Source: Streptosporangium amethystogenes
Lineage (GTDB): Bacteria > Actinomycetota > Actinomycetes > Streptosporangiales > Streptosporangiaceae
DNA: 64,000 bases
Direction: 5' to 3'
Assembly (NCBI RefSeq): GCF_000721075.1
Contig: NZ_JOEQ01000031.1
Location: forward strand, 62,001 to 126,000
Part shown: in pieces, positions 29,809-38,912 of the stretch
Layout: each line of letters begins with the position of its first letter
Numbering within the stretch: the first letter of the stretch is position 1
Made by a program: the position numbers and the translations under genes
Notes under the pieces: model-generated
What the model saw: the letters and a program-made list of their open reading frames with translations, nothing else
Databases searched by the model: none
Told to the model about the DNA's origin: nothing

Positions 29809-31215
29809 ATGTCGTGGGTGGGAAGTTCCGCAGTGGAGATCGCGGAGGCCGTGCGACGGGGGAAGGTCACCGCGCCCATGGTCGTCGAGGAGCACCTCGA
29901 CGCCATCGCCGAGCGTGACGGGCGCGTCGGGGCGTTCCGCACGGTCCTCGCCGAACGGGCGCTGGCCGAGGCGCGAGCACTACAGAAGCGGGCGGACCTG
30001 TCCGGGCTGCCGCTCGCCGGGGTGCCGATCGCGATCAAGGACAATGTGCCGATCAGGGGCGAGGCGTCCCGCAACGGTTCCGCGGCGACGCCGGACACGC
30101 CCGCGGACGAGGACCATCCCGTGGTGGCCAGGCTCAGGGCCGCGGGTGCGGTGGTCGTCGGCGTCACCAACGTGCCGGAGCTCTGCCTGGCCGGATTCTC
30201 CGACAGCGTGTACGGCGTGACGCGCAACCCGTGGGACCTGGGGCGCACCCCCGGCGGGTCGTCAGGCGGAAGCGCGGCGGCCGTGGCGGCGGGCATGGTC
30301 CCGCTGGCCCACGGCAACGACGGGCTGGGCTCGCTGCGCATCCCGGCCGCCTGCTGCGGCCTGGTCTCGATCAAGCCGGGTCACGGGGTGGTCCCGCCGC
30401 CCGAGCACGACTGGTACGGGATGTCGGAGAACGGCCCGCTGGCCACCACCGTGGCCGATCTCGCCCTGGCCCTGGCCGTGATGGCGGATGACATGTCACT
30501 GGCGACGCCCGGCGAGAGCGAGGCACTCGGCGTGGACAGCGCCATCGACGACTACCCGGGCGGGCTGACCCTGTCGGAACCGCTGAGACTGCGGATCGCG
30601 GTCGCGCCAATGCCGCTGCCCTCCGGGCTCTCGGTGGACGCCGAGTTCCAGCGGGCGGTGACCGGGGCGGCGGAGGTCCTGGGCGCCGCGGGGCACACCG
30701 TGGTGGAGCACACCCGGCGAATGCCCTTCGAGGTCGGTGCGGCCGCCGTCGCCACCTGGTTCGCCTGCGCCAGGGGCGACGTGGACGGCCTCGACCCGCG
30801 CGGCCTCGAACGGCGTACCAGGTCCCTGGCGAGGGCCGGACGGCTGCTCGCCAGGTTCGGGGCGGACGGCACGGCGGGCCGTGAGCGCTGGCGCGCGTAC
30901 GGCGCCGACCAGTGGTTCGGCAACGCCGACGTGCTCGTCACGCCGACGCTCGCCGCCCTGCCACCGGCCGCCGAGCGCTGGGGCCGGCGCGGACTCCTGG
31001 CGAACGTCCGCGTCAACCTGACGTACGCGCCCGCCACCGCGGCCTGGAACATGGCCGGCTGGCCCGCCATGACCGTCCCGTACGGCCGGCACTCCAGCGG
31101 CATGCCGATCGGCGTCCAGCTCGTCGCCGCCCCGGGAGGCGAGGCGCAGCTCCTGGCCCTGGCCGGCCAGCTGGAGACCGCCCGCCCCTGGACCCGCCAC
31201 GCCCTGCCCGCCTGA
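29809..31215 (+). CDS. Amidase-signature family hydrolase
   Basis: About 468 residues with the Ser-cisSer-Lys triad of amidase-signature enzymes: Lys77 in AIKDN, the cis-Ser in GGSSGGSAAAVAAG (151-152) and the nucleophile Ser175 in GLGSLRIPAACCG. These enzymes hydrolyse carboxylic amides; GatA belongs to the family, but no gatC or gatB is nearby and the protein is likely catabolic. The start is uncertain: the ATG at 29809 gives the usual N terminus (SWVGSSAVEIAEAVRRGKV) but has no clear ribosome-binding site, while a TTG at 29758 overlaps the stop of the ribbon-helix-helix gene and could allow coupling. Confidence 0.85.
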   Translation: MSWVGSSAVEIAEAVRRGKVTAPMVVEEHLDAIAERDGRVGAFRTVLAERALAEARALQKRADLSGLPLAGVPIAIKDNVPIRGEASRNGSAATPDTPADEDHPVVARLRAAGAVVVGVTNVPELCLAGFSDSVYGVTRNPWDLGRTPGGSSGGSAAAVAAGMVPLAHGNDGLGSLRIPAACCGLVSIKPGHGVVPPPEHDWYGMSENGPLATTVADLALALAVMADDMSLATPGESEALGVDSAIDDYPGGLTLSEPLRLRIAVAPMPLPSGLSVDAEFQRAVTGAAEVLGAAGHTVVEHTRRMPFEVGAAAVATWFACARGDVDGLDPRGLERRTRSLARAGRLLARFGADGTAGRERWRAYGADQWFGNADVLVTPTLAALPPAAERWGRRGLLANVRVNLTYAPATAAWNMAGWPAMTVPYGRHSSGMPIGVQLVAAPGGEAQLLALAGQLETARPWTRHALPA

Positions 31216-31269
31216 TCGTCTTTCTGTCCGGCCGCGGCCGTCCGGCCGCCGCTCACCGGCGCGGCGCCG

Positions 31270-31305
31270 GGGCCGCCCGCGCGGGTGACCCCGCGCGGGC
31301 GGCCC
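31270..31305. terminator. 16-bp GC-rich hairpin between amidase and aldehyde dehydrogenase genes
   Basis: Perfect 16-bp arms (GGGCCGCCCGCGCGGG and its complement) with a TGAC loop, placed between the convergent amidase and aldehyde dehydrogenase genes. No T tract on either strand, but the stem is very stable and suits bidirectional termination. Confidence 0.7.
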
Positions 31306-31312
31306 GTACGGG

Positions 31313-32257
31313 TCAGACGCCGGTGGGGTGCCAGACCGTCTTCGTCTCCAGGAAGGCGGTCATCCGCCCGGTGCCCGGGTCGGCGAACCAGTCGGTCTCG
31401 GCGGGACGGAGGACCCGCTTGAGGTTCTCCGCCGCCGCCTGCTCGCACGCGACCGCCACGGCCCCGTCGGTGACCCCGGCCAGGTCGAGGGCGTTGACGT
31501 CCATGTGCGCGGCCAGATGGGGGGCGATCTCGGCGACGGAGCCGGTGAGGATGTTGACCACCCCACCGGGCAGGTCCGAGGTGGCGAGCACCTCGGCCAG
31601 GGTGATCGCGGGCAGCGGGGCGCGCTCGCTCGCGATCACCACGCAGGTGTTGCCGGTGACGATCACCGGAGCGATCACCGAGACGAGCCCGAGCAGCGGC
31701 TTGTCGGGGGCGACCACCGCGACCACACCGGTCGGCTCCGGCGAGGAGATGTTGAAGTAGGGACCGGCGACGGGGTTGGCGGACCCGGCGACCGCGGCGA
31801 TCTTGTCGGACCATCCGGCGTACCAGACCAGCCGGTCGACGCTCGCGTCCACGACCTCCCGCGCGTTCTTCGTCCCGGACTCGGCCAGCTCGGCGATGAA
31901 CTGAGCCCGGCGGCTCTCCAGCATCTCGGCGACGCGGTAGAGAACCTGTCCCCGGTTGTAGGCGGTGGCACCCGACCAGCCGCCGAAGGCCTTGCGCGCG
32001 GCCGTCACCGCGTCGCGGGCGTCCTTGCGGGAGGCCTTGGCGGCGTTGGCGAGGAAGTCGCCGCTGGAGGAGGTCACCGGGTAGGACCTTCCGCTCTCGG
32101 AGCGCGGGAACGCCCCGCCGATGTACAGCTTGTACGTCTTGCGCACGGCGAGCCGCGCGGGCCGGCGTCCGTCCCCGGGGCCCGGGGCCTGCTCAGTGAC
32201 CTGCTCAGTGACCTGCTTGGTCGCCCGCGCCCGGCCCGGCTTCTCCGCCTTACTCAT
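31313..32257 (-). CDS. Truncated aldehyde dehydrogenase-family protein lacking the catalytic half
   Basis: 314 residues matching only the N-terminal NAD-binding part of the aldehyde dehydrogenase fold (YIGGAFPRSESGRSYPV, AVTAARKAFGGWSGATAYNRGQVLYR, GVVAVVAPDKPLLGLVSVIAPVIVTGNTCV). The segment that should carry the catalytic Cys and the Glu of ELGG is absent. The end is not a frameshift: the remaining 97 bases before the convergent amidase hold a hairpin and no catalytic motif. It follows a complete aldehyde dehydrogenase and deoC in the same direction. This echoes the two-domain ALDH16 type, in which a non-catalytic ALDH domain is joined to another; a regulatory or structural partner role is inferred. 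Confidence 0.85.
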   Translation of the reverse strand: MSKAEKPGRARATKQVTEQVTEQAPGPGDGRRPARLAVRKTYKLYIGGAFPRSESGRSYPVTSSSGDFLANAAKASRKDARDAVTAARKAFGGWSGATAYNRGQVLYRVAEMLESRRAQFIAELAESGTKNAREVVDASVDRLVWYAGWSDKIAAVAGSANPVAGPYFNISSPEPTGVVAVVAPDKPLLGLVSVIAPVIVTGNTCVVIASERAPLPAITLAEVLATSDLPGGVVNILTGSVAEIAPHLAAHMDVNALDLAGVTDGAVAVACEQAAAENLKRVLRPAETDWFADPGTGRMTAFLETKTVWHPTGV

Positions 32258-32439
32258 TTCCCAGCCCTCTCCACGAGCTCTCCTGCTGCGCCAGCCGGGC
32301 CGGCACGAAGACCTGACCGCAACGGCTCACGCCGCACCGGTGGGCGAACCAGCCACGCAGCACCGGCCGCCCGGCACGGGCGAAGCCGTGACCCCGGGTG
32401 CTCTGGGCACGGCGGCGGCGGCGCCTGAGGCGCTGATGC

Positions 32440-33867
32440 TCACACATCGAGGTACGCCTCCAGCCCGTGTCGTCCGCCCTCTCGCCCGTATCCCGACTCC
32501 TTGTAGCCGCCGAACGGCGAGGTGGGGTCGAACCGGTTGAAGGTGTTGGCCCAGACGACGCCGGCGCGGAGCCTGCTCGCCATCCACAGGATGCGCGAAC
32601 CCTTCTCCGTCCACACGCCCGCCGAGAGGCCGAACGGGGTGTTGTTGGCCTTCTCCACCGCCTCGGCCGGGGTGCGGAAGGTCAGCACGGACAGCACGGG
32701 ACCGAAGACCTCCTCGCGGGCGATCCGGTGTGACTGGGCGACACCGGTGAAGATGGTCGGCGGGAACCAGAACCCCTTGTCGGGCAGCGAGCAGGCCGGG
32801 GACCAGCGCTCGGCGCCCTCCGCCTCCCCCAGGTCCGACAGCTCGCGGATCTTGGCGAGCTGGGCCGCGGAGTTGATCGCGCCGATGTCGGTGTTCTTGT
32901 CCAGCGGATCGCCCAGCCTGAGCGTGCCGAGCCGCCGCTTCAGCGCGTCGAGCAGTTCCGTCTCGATCGACTCCTGCACCAGCAGCCGGGAGCCCGCACA
33001 GCAGACGTGGCCCTGGTTGAAGAAGATCCCGTTGACGATGCCCTCGACCGCCTGGTCCAGCGCGGCGTCCTCGAACACGATGTTCGCGGCCTTGCCGCCG
33101 AGCTCCAGGGTGACCTTCTTACCGGAGCCCGCGACCGACCTGGCGATCCGGCGGCCGACCTCGGTGGAGCCTGTGAAGGCCACCTTGTCGACGTCCGGGT
33201 GGTCGACCAGGGCGGCGCCGGTCTGTCCGGCACCGGTCACGATGTTGACCACGCCGGGCGGCAGGTCGGCCTGCGCGCAGATCTCCGCGAACAGCAGCGC
33301 GGTCAGCGGGGTGGTCTCGGCGGGCTTGAGGACCACGGTGTTACCGCAGGCCAGGGCAGGGGCGATCTTCCAGGCGAGCATGAGCAGCGGGAAGTTCCAC
33401 GGGATGACCTGGCCGGCCACCCCGAGCGGGCGCGGGCTGGGGCCGTATCCGGCGTATCCCAGCTTGTCCGCCCAGCCTGCGTAGTAGAAGAAGTGGGCCG
33501 CCACCAGGGGCAGGTCCACGTCGCGGGACTCGCGGATGGGCTTGCCGTTGTCCAGGGACTCCAGCACGGCCAGCTCGCGCGAGCGCTCCTGGATGATCCG
33601 CGCGATCCTGAAGAGGTACTTGGCCCTTTCCGAGCCGGGCAGCGCCGACCAGACGCCGAACGCCTTGCGGGCGGCCGAGACCGCCCGATCGACATCGGCC
33701 TCCGTCGCCCAGGCGACCTCCGCCAGGACCTCCTCGGATGCCGGGTTGACGGTCTTGTGAAGTTCCCCGCCCTGGGAGTCGACCCACTCACCGTCGATGA
33801 ACAGACCGTAGGACGGCCTGATGTCGACGACGTCACGCGACTCGGGCGCCGGTGCGTACTCAAACAT
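32440..33867 (-). CDS. Aldehyde dehydrogenase (NAD(P)-dependent)
   Basis: 475 residues with all active-site elements: PWNFPLLMLAWKIAPALACG (Asn that stabilises the intermediate), FTGSTEVG (cofactor loop), VTLELGGKA (Glu base) and FFNQGHVCCAGSR (nucleophile Cys about 289). It oxidises an aldehyde to the acid. It begins 9 bases after deoC, whose product releases acetaldehyde, so oxidation of acetaldehyde from deoxyribose 5-phosphate is a natural role. The ATG at 33867 follows AAGG. A catalytically incomplete paralogue lies 182 bases downstream; the gap between them shows nothing I can identify. Confidence 0.92.
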   Translation of the reverse strand: MFEYAPAPESRDVVDIRPSYGLFIDGEWVDSQGGELHKTVNPASEEVLAEVAWATEADVDRAVSAARKAFGVWSALPGSERAKYLFRIARIIQERSRELAVLESLDNGKPIRESRDVDLPLVAAHFFYYAGWADKLGYAGYGPSPRPLGVAGQVIPWNFPLLMLAWKIAPALACGNTVVLKPAETTPLTALLFAEICAQADLPPGVVNIVTGAGQTGAALVDHPDVDKVAFTGSTEVGRRIARSVAGSGKKVTLELGGKAANIVFEDAALDQAVEGIVNGIFFNQGHVCCAGSRLLVQESIETELLDALKRRLGTLRLGDPLDKNTDIGAINSAAQLAKIRELSDLGEAEGAERWSPACSLPDKGFWFPPTIFTGVAQSHRIAREEVFGPVLSVLTFRTPAEAVEKANNTPFGLSAGVWTEKGSRILWMASRLRAGVVWANTFNRFDPTSPFGGYKESGYGREGGRHGLEAYLDV

Positions 33868-33876
33868 GTGAACGCC

Positions 33877-34815
33877 TTAGTCGAGGGTGAAGTAGTCGGG
33901 ACCCGCGTACCTGCCGGTGGCCATCTTCTGGCGCTGCATCAGCAGGTCGTTGAGGAGGGTGGAGGCGCCGAGCCGGAACCAGTCGGGGCTGAGCCAGCCC
34001 TCGCCGACGGTCTCGTTGACCAGGACGAGCATCTTGATCGCGTCCTTGGTGGTCCGGATGCCGCCCGCGGGCTTCACCCCGACCTTCCGGCCGCTCACGG
34101 CCAGGAAGTCGCGGACCGCCTCCAGCATGATCAGCGTCACCGGAAGGGTCGCGGCGGGCTGCACCTTCCCGGTGGAGGTCTTGATGAAGTCGCCCCCGGC
34201 CAGCATGGCCAGCCAGGACGCGCGGCGCACGTTGTCGTACGTGGACAGCTCGCCGGTCTCCAGGATCACCTTCAGGTGCGCGGCGCCGCAGGCGGCCTTG
34301 ATCGCGACGATCTCCTCGAAGACCTTGACGTAGTCACCCGCGAGGAACGCGCCCCTGTCGATGACCATGTCGATCTCGTCGGCTCCGGCCGCCACCGCGA
34401 AGCCGGTGTCGGCGATCTTGACGTCGAGCGAGGAGCGTCCGCTGGGGAAGGCGGTCGCGACGCTGGCCACCTTGACACCGGTGCCCCTCAGCGCAGTCGC
34501 GGCCTCGGCGACCAGGTCGGGATAGACGCAGACCGCGGCCACCCTGGGTACCGAGGGGTCGGCCGGGTCGGGGTGCAGGGCCTTGGCGCACATCGCGCGG
34601 ACCTTACCCGGGGTGTCGGCTCCCTCCAGGGTCGTCAGGTCCACCATGCCGATGGCGAGATCGATGGCCTGGGCCTTGGCGGTCGTCTTGATGGATCGGG
34701 TGGCGAGCATCGCGGCGCGCTGGTCGGCGCCCACGCGATCGACACCGGGCAGGCCGTGCAGGAAGGTTCGCAGCGTGGCGTTGGACGTGGCCACGTCCGC
34801 GAGCGAGGTAGTCAT
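33877..34815 (-). CDS. deoC: Deoxyribose-phosphate aldolase
   Basis: DeoC cleaves 2-deoxyribose 5-phosphate into glyceraldehyde 3-phosphate and acetaldehyde. The protein (312 residues from the ATG at 34815) has the Schiff-base lysine segment VGVKPAGGIRT (Lys about 248), the second active-site region LKVILETGEL and the motif DEIDMVIDRGAFLAGDY. It is longer than the ~220-residue E. coli form, with an N-terminal extension of the kind seen in the longer bacterial and eukaryotic forms. I prefer the ATG at 34815, with GGGGAGG 8 bases upstream, over a GTG at 34824 that overlaps that site. It heads a deoC-ALDH-ALDH operon for deoxynucleoside or acetaldehyde catabolism. Confidence 0.93.
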   Translation of the reverse strand: MTTSLADVATSNATLRTFLHGLPGVDRVGADQRAAMLATRSIKTTAKAQAIDLAIGMVDLTTLEGADTPGKVRAMCAKALHPDPADPSVPRVAAVCVYPDLVAEAATALRGTGVKVASVATAFPSGRSSLDVKIADTGFAVAAGADEIDMVIDRGAFLAGDYVKVFEEIVAIKAACGAAHLKVILETGELSTYDNVRRASWLAMLAGGDFIKTSTGKVQPAATLPVTLIMLEAVRDFLAVSGRKVGVKPAGGIRTTKDAIKMLVLVNETVGEGWLSPDWFRLGASTLLNDLLMQRQKMATGRYAGPDYFTLD

Positions 34816-34948
34816 AGTTGACACCTCCCCAGCATGCCCACTGGTGTGATTAGTTCCAAACTGGACCTTGCACAGCCCTCCCGTCGGTTTTCGTCAACAT
34901 CCGCCGGGTCCGGGCTCTCCGGGTCATGCGGGGCCGTCGACGGAGGCG

Positions 34949-34991
34949 GTCGGGAACCACCCGACGTGTTCTAGGTAGGGCCTAGGTAGGG
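34949..34991. promoter_or_regulatory. Inverted and direct repeats in the deoC / small-protein divergent region
   Basis: GTCGGG-AACCA-CCCGAC (34949-34965) is a perfect 6-bp inverted repeat. Just after it CTAGGTAGGG occurs twice (34971-34980 and 34982-34991), an 11-bp period that places both copies on the same face of the helix, as for OmpR/SARP-type or NarL-type regulators. The elements lie about 110-150 bases upstream of the small protein gene and about 130-170 bases upstream of deoC. Which gene they control is not clear. Confidence 0.4.
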
Positions 34992-35060
34992 GTGGGGCGT
35001 GGAGCGGCCCGGATATAGGACATCCTTCCGATGTGGGACAGGGGGCCTTAGGACGAATCT

Positions 35061-35088
35061 TGAGTGTGCAAGGAAAGCGCCACACTCA
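35061..35088 (+). promoter_or_regulatory. Leader hairpin just upstream of the small basic protein gene
   Basis: Perfect 8-bp arms TGAGTGTG and CACACTCA with a 12-base loop. The hairpin ends 3 bases before the ribosome-binding site (AAGGAA) of the gene at 35101. It could stabilise the transcript or affect translation. Confidence 0.35.
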
Positions 35089-35100
35089 GGAAGGAACCCC

Positions 35101-35262
35101 ATGGGTCCCGAACTTCAGCTCCAGATGATCACCCAGAGGACCGCCGAGCTCCGCGAGCAGGCCGACAACCACCGCCTCGCCCGCGAGGCTCAGCAGGCCA
35201 GGAAGGCCCGCTCGGGCGGCAGGCTCCGCAGGAGTCTCCTCGGCAAGATCATTCCAGCATGA
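35101..35262 (+). CDS. Small basic hypothetical protein
   Basis: 53 residues beginning MGPELQLQMITQRTAELREQ and ending RSLLGKIIPA; about a third of the residues are charged and the middle is predicted to form one long amphipathic, coiled-coil-like helix (LREQADNHRLAREAQQARKA) with a basic tail. The ATG at 35101 has AAGGAA with normal spacing, and the gene has its own leader hairpin upstream and a terminator-like hairpin after the stop, which supports a genuine, separately transcribed gene. No function can be assigned. Confidence 0.65.
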   Translation: MGPELQLQMITQRTAELREQADNHRLAREAQQARKARSGGRLRRSLLGKIIPA

Positions 35263-35271
35263 CCACGTCCC

Positions 35272-35310
35272 GAGAGCCCGGCCGCGTCCTCCCGCCCGGC
35301 CGGGCCTCTC
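35272..35310 (+). terminator. Hairpin after the small basic protein gene
   Basis: Perfect 9-bp arms (GCCCGGCCG and complement), extended by partly matched GAGA/TCTC flanks, with a 12-base loop. It starts 10 bases after the stop codon and lies before the LuxR-type regulator gene. Confidence 0.55.
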
Positions 35311-35375
35311 TGCCTCCGTAGAAGATCGATTTCACCGAACGAAAAATAAGAAGAGTGCTACCTGTAAGGCATGAC

Positions 35376-38246
35376 ATGCTGGCGGACATGGTGGGTCGGG
35401 CGGTAAGCCCTGTCTTCGTAGGACGGGAGGCGGAGCTCGCGGATCTGACCGAGGCGTTCGAACAGACACGGAAGAACGCAGCGACGACCGTGCTGCTCGG
35501 CGGCGAGGCCGGCGTCGGCAAGTCACGGCTGATCGGGTGTTTCGCGGAACGGGCCTCGGCCGACAGCGCCCACGTGCTCAACGGGGGCTGCGTGGAGCTG
35601 TCGACCGAAGGCCTCGCCTACGCACCGTTCACCGCGGCGATCCGCCAACTCGTCCGCGAGTGCGGTGCCGAGGAGGTCGCGGCGCTGCTCCCCGAGGGAG
35701 GGGCACGCGACCTGGCCCGGCTACTGCCCGAGTTCGGTGAGCCGAGCGGTGACACGGAGAGCGAGACTGCTCGGGCCCGGCTCTTCGAGCAGGTTCTCAC
35801 CCTGCTGGAACGGCTCGCCGAGAGGCGGCCGGTGATCCTCCTCGTCGAGGACGTGCACTGGGCCGACAGCTCCAGCCGCGACCTGATCGCCTTCCTCAGC
35901 CGGAACCTTCGCGCCGTCCCCGTGCTGATGGTCCTCACCTACCGCTCCGACGAGCTCCACCGCCAGCACCCGCTCAGGCCGGTGCTGGCCGAGCTCGGCC
36001 GGCTGGACGGGGTCCTCCGAATGGACCTGCCCCGGCTCACCCTGCCGGAGGTGGCGGCCCAGATGGCCGGCATCCTCGGCACCGCTCCCGACTTCGTCCA
36101 GGTGAACAGGGTCTTCCAGCGCAGCGAGGGCATTCCGCTCTTCGTCGAGGCGCTGATGGAGTGCGGCGGTGACTGCGCCTTCCCCGACTCCCTGCACGAC
36201 CTGATCATCGGCTCCGTCGAGCGGCTCCCCGAGGAGACCCAGCGGGTGCTGCGCATCGCCGCGGCCGGTGGCATCCGGGTGGGCCACGCCCTGCTCGCCG
36301 CGGTCAGCGGCCTGTCCGACGCCGACCTCGACGACGCGCTGCGCACCGCAATCGCGGCCAACGTGCTGCAGGTCACCGACGGCCACGCCTATGTCTTCCG
36401 GCACGCGCTGATCCGCGAGGCCGTGCACGACGAGCTCCTGCCGGGTGAGCACGTACGGCTGCACGCCCGCTTCGCCGAGGAGATCGGCGAAGACCGCACA
36501 CTCGTCCCGCCCGGCCGGGCCGCCATCGAGATCGCCCACCACTGGCACTCCGCCAGAAACGACCTCTGGGCCCTCATCTCCGCCTGGGAGGCCGCGGGCA
36601 AGGCCGCGAAGACCTTCGCCTACAACGAGATGATGCAGTTGCTTGAGCGGGTGCTCACGCTGTGGAGCAAGGTCCCCGACGCCGCCGAACGCATCGGTGT
36701 CGACCACACCACGGTCCTGGAGCGCGCCTCGGAGGCCGCGAGCGCGTGCGGGGAGGTCGAGCGGGGCAGCAAGTTCGTCAAGGCCGCACTGGACGAGCTC
36801 GACGAGCGGGCCGAGCCCGCACGGGTGGCGGACCTGCTGGTCCGGAGGTCGCAGTTCAAGAAGGCCAAGCAGAAACCGGGGGTGCTCGATGACCTCCGCC
36901 AAGCCGAGCGGCTGGTCCCGGAACCGGGGCTGGAGCGTGCCGAGGTGCTGTCCAGGCTGGGTGCGTATCTGATGTTCAGCGGCGAGCTGGCCGAGGGAAC
37001 GGCGCTCATCGAGGAGGGGCTGCGGATCGTGCGCGAGCACGGCGATGAGCCCCTGGAGGCCACGCTGCTGCTCGACCTCGCGGTGGGTCACTCGATGGCG
37101 GGACGCATCGACGTCATGATCGAGCTCAACACGACAGCACGGGTGATCGGCGAGCGTGTCGGCTCCAATGACAACGTGCTGCGCGCCCTCGCCAACAAGG
37201 TGGACGCGCTGAACAACATGGGCCGCTCCACCGAGGCGATCGAGCTGGCACTCGAAGGGGAGCGGCTGGCGAGGAAGTACGGCCTCTACCGGGTCCAGGG
37301 CACGTTCATCGCCAACAACCGGGCCGAGGCGCTGGACGCGCTGGGCAGGTTCGAGGAGGCGGCCCAGCTGGCCGAGCAGACCCTGGGCATGGGCCCCATC
37401 CTGCGCACCCGCCACCACCTGCGGCGGACCCGCGGGGACGTGGCGCTCGCCCGCGGCGAAACGGACGTGCTCAGGTCCGTCCTGAACGAGGTGGGCGCCT
37501 TCGGCGCCGCCCCGGCGGAGTTCACCCAGGAGCTGACCACCAACTTCCGGCTCCTGATCGGCCTGCACATGCTCGACGGGGAGCCGCTGGCCGCGCTCGG
37601 GGTCGCCGAGCGGGTCGCCCTGGAGGCACGGATCATGAGCCGGCCCCTGCTGGGCTGGCGGATGCTCGACCTGCTCGCGGAGATCTGCGAGACGGTCGAG
37701 GCGTTCGCCCCCGAACGGGTGACGGCGCTGCGCGCCCACGTCGAGGAGGCGGCGGCCGCGTTGACCGTGGACAGCCCCGTCTCCGAGGCCCACCGGCTCG
37801 GTGTCGACCGCGACCACGACGCCGCGGCCGCGCTCTGGGAAAGGCTGGGCCGTCCTCTGCCCCGGGCGAGGTCACTGCTGCACGCCGGACGGGCGGCGGC
37901 CGGCGCGGGCGATCGCGACGGTGCAGCCGACCGGCTGCGCACCGCCCATCCGATCGCCGTGGCGATCTCCGCCCGGCCGCTGGCGGACGAGATCTCCTCG
38001 CTCGCCCGCCGGGTGGGGATCTCCCTCACCGACCGGACGGGGAGCCAGGAGCAGTTGCTGACCCCGCGCGAACTGGAGGTGCTCCGGCTGGTCGCCCAGG
38101 GGCGGTCCAACCGCGAGGTCGCCGCCGAGCTGTTCATCTCGGCCAAGACCGTGAGCGTGCACGTCTCCAACATCCTCGGCAAGCTGGGCGTCTCCAGCCG
38201 GGGCGAGGCCTCCGCGGCCGCCCACCGCCTCGCCCTGATCGGCTGA
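35376..38246 (+). CDS. Large ATP-binding LuxR-type (LAL) transcriptional regulator
   Basis: About 956 residues. An N-terminal AAA/NACHT-like ATPase has Walker A GGEAGVGKSRL (about residues 43-53) and Walker B VILLVEDVHWAD. A long helical middle resembles tetratricopeptide repeats. A C-terminal LuxR helix-turn-helix follows: LTPRELEVLRLVAQGRSNREVAAELF, then SAKTVSVHVSNILGKLGV. LAL regulators of the MalT type couple a ligand signal and ATP to transcription activation and often control catabolism or antibiotic clusters. The start is uncertain: ATG 35376 follows AAGG; GTG 35355 and ATG 35388 are alternatives. Its targets are not evident; the small basic protein gene just upstream is the nearest co-oriented neighbour. 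Confidence 0.88.
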   Translation: MLADMVGRAVSPVFVGREAELADLTEAFEQTRKNAATTVLLGGEAGVGKSRLIGCFAERASADSAHVLNGGCVELSTEGLAYAPFTAAIRQLVRECGAEEVAALLPEGGARDLARLLPEFGEPSGDTESETARARLFEQVLTLLERLAERRPVILLVEDVHWADSSSRDLIAFLSRNLRAVPVLMVLTYRSDELHRQHPLRPVLAELGRLDGVLRMDLPRLTLPEVAAQMAGILGTAPDFVQVNRVFQRSEGIPLFVEALMECGGDCAFPDSLHDLIIGSVERLPEETQRVLRIAAAGGIRVGHALLAAVSGLSDADLDDALRTAIAANVLQVTDGHAYVFRHALIREAVHDELLPGEHVRLHARFAEEIGEDRTLVPPGRAAIEIAHHWHSARNDLWALISAWEAAGKAAKTFAYNEMMQLLERVLTLWSKVPDAAERIGVDHTTVLERASEAASACGEVERGSKFVKAALDELDERAEPARVADLLVRRSQFKKAKQKPGVLDDLRQAERLVPEPGLERAEVLSRLGAYLMFSGELAEGTALIEEGLRIVREHGDEPLEATLLLDLAVGHSMAGRIDVMIELNTTARVIGERVGSNDNVLRALANKVDALNNMGRSTEAIELALEGERLARKYGLYRVQGTFIANNRAEALDALGRFEEAAQLAEQTLGMGPILRTRHHLRRTRGDVALARGETDVLRSVLNEVGAFGAAPAEFTQELTTNFRLLIGLHMLDGEPLAALGVAERVALEARIMSRPLLGWRMLDLLAEICETVEAFAPERVTALRAHVEEAAAALTVDSPVSEAHRLGVDRDHDAAAALWERLGRPLPRARSLLHAGRAAAGAGDRDGAADRLRTAHPIAVAISARPLADEISSLARRVGISLTDRTGSQEQLLTPRELEVLRLVAQGRSNREVAAELFISAKTVSVHVSNILGKLGVSSRGEASAAAHRLALIG

Positions 38247-38292
38247 CCTCCTGCATCATGGATACCGATCGGATCGGGAAGAGGAGACAGAC

Positions 38293-38892
38293 GTGCAGCG
38301 CGAGAATGGCATCGCCGTCGGCATGACCCCCGCTCCCCCTGAGTCTTCGGGGGTGCGCGGAGCGATCGCCGCCAACCTGCGCCGCACCCGCCTGGCCCGA
38401 GGGTTCAGCGTTCGCGAGCTGGCCGAGCTGACCGGCGTGAGCAAGGCGCTCATCTCCCAGGTCGAGCGCGGCGTGGCCAACCCCACGGTCGAGGTGCTGT
38501 CGCGGCTCGCGACCTCCCTGGAACTGACCTTCGGCGAGCTGACCCGGGTTCACCTGACCGGCCCGGAGGTGATCCGCCACGACGAGGGACTCGTCCTCCC
38601 CGCCGGGGACACGGCGGTCCGCGCCTTGTTCGCGGCCCCCGACCGGCGCCGCTTCGAACTGGCCGAGGGCTACATCCCGCCGGGCACCCGCAGCGCCAAG
38701 AGCTCCCACGGCCGCGGCTCGGTGGAACACGCCTACGTCGTCTCCGGCGAGGTGACCGTCGAGACCGAGGGGTGGTCGGTCACCGTCGCCACGGGCGACG
38801 CCGTGCGCTTCGCCGCCGAGTCCGACCACGTCTACGCCACCGGCTCCGCCGCCTGCCGCGTCCTGACCCTGATCTCGTTCTCCGAGGACTGA
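38293..38892 (+). CDS. XRE-family regulator with C-terminal cupin domain
   Basis: 199 residues. A helix-turn-helix of the XRE type lies at about residues 22-80 (IAANLRRTRLARGFSVRELAELTGVSKALISQVERG), followed by a cupin domain (about 105-195) with HGRGSVEHAYVVSGEVTVE and GDAVRFAAESDHVY. Such regulators repress or activate nearby transport and catabolic genes on binding a small ligand in the cupin barrel. The GTG at 38293 follows AGGAG. It converges on the peptide ABC operon ending at 38913, with only 20 bases between, so it may sense a product of that operon; this is inference from position. Confidence 0.88.
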   Translation: MQRENGIAVGMTPAPPESSGVRGAIAANLRRTRLARGFSVRELAELTGVSKALISQVERGVANPTVEVLSRLATSLELTFGELTRVHLTGPEVIRHDEGLVLPAGDTAVRALFAAPDRRRFELAEGYIPPGTRSAKSSHGRGSVEHAYVVSGEVTVETEGWSVTVATGDAVRFAAESDHVYATGSAACRVLTLISFSED

Positions 38893-38912
38893 CGACGGAG
38901 CGCGCGAGCCGG

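Noticed and set aside
31216..31312. Possible remnant of the missing catalytic half of the short aldehyde dehydrogenase
   Set aside because: Only a GC-rich hairpin is present; no frame encodes a Cys active-site segment.
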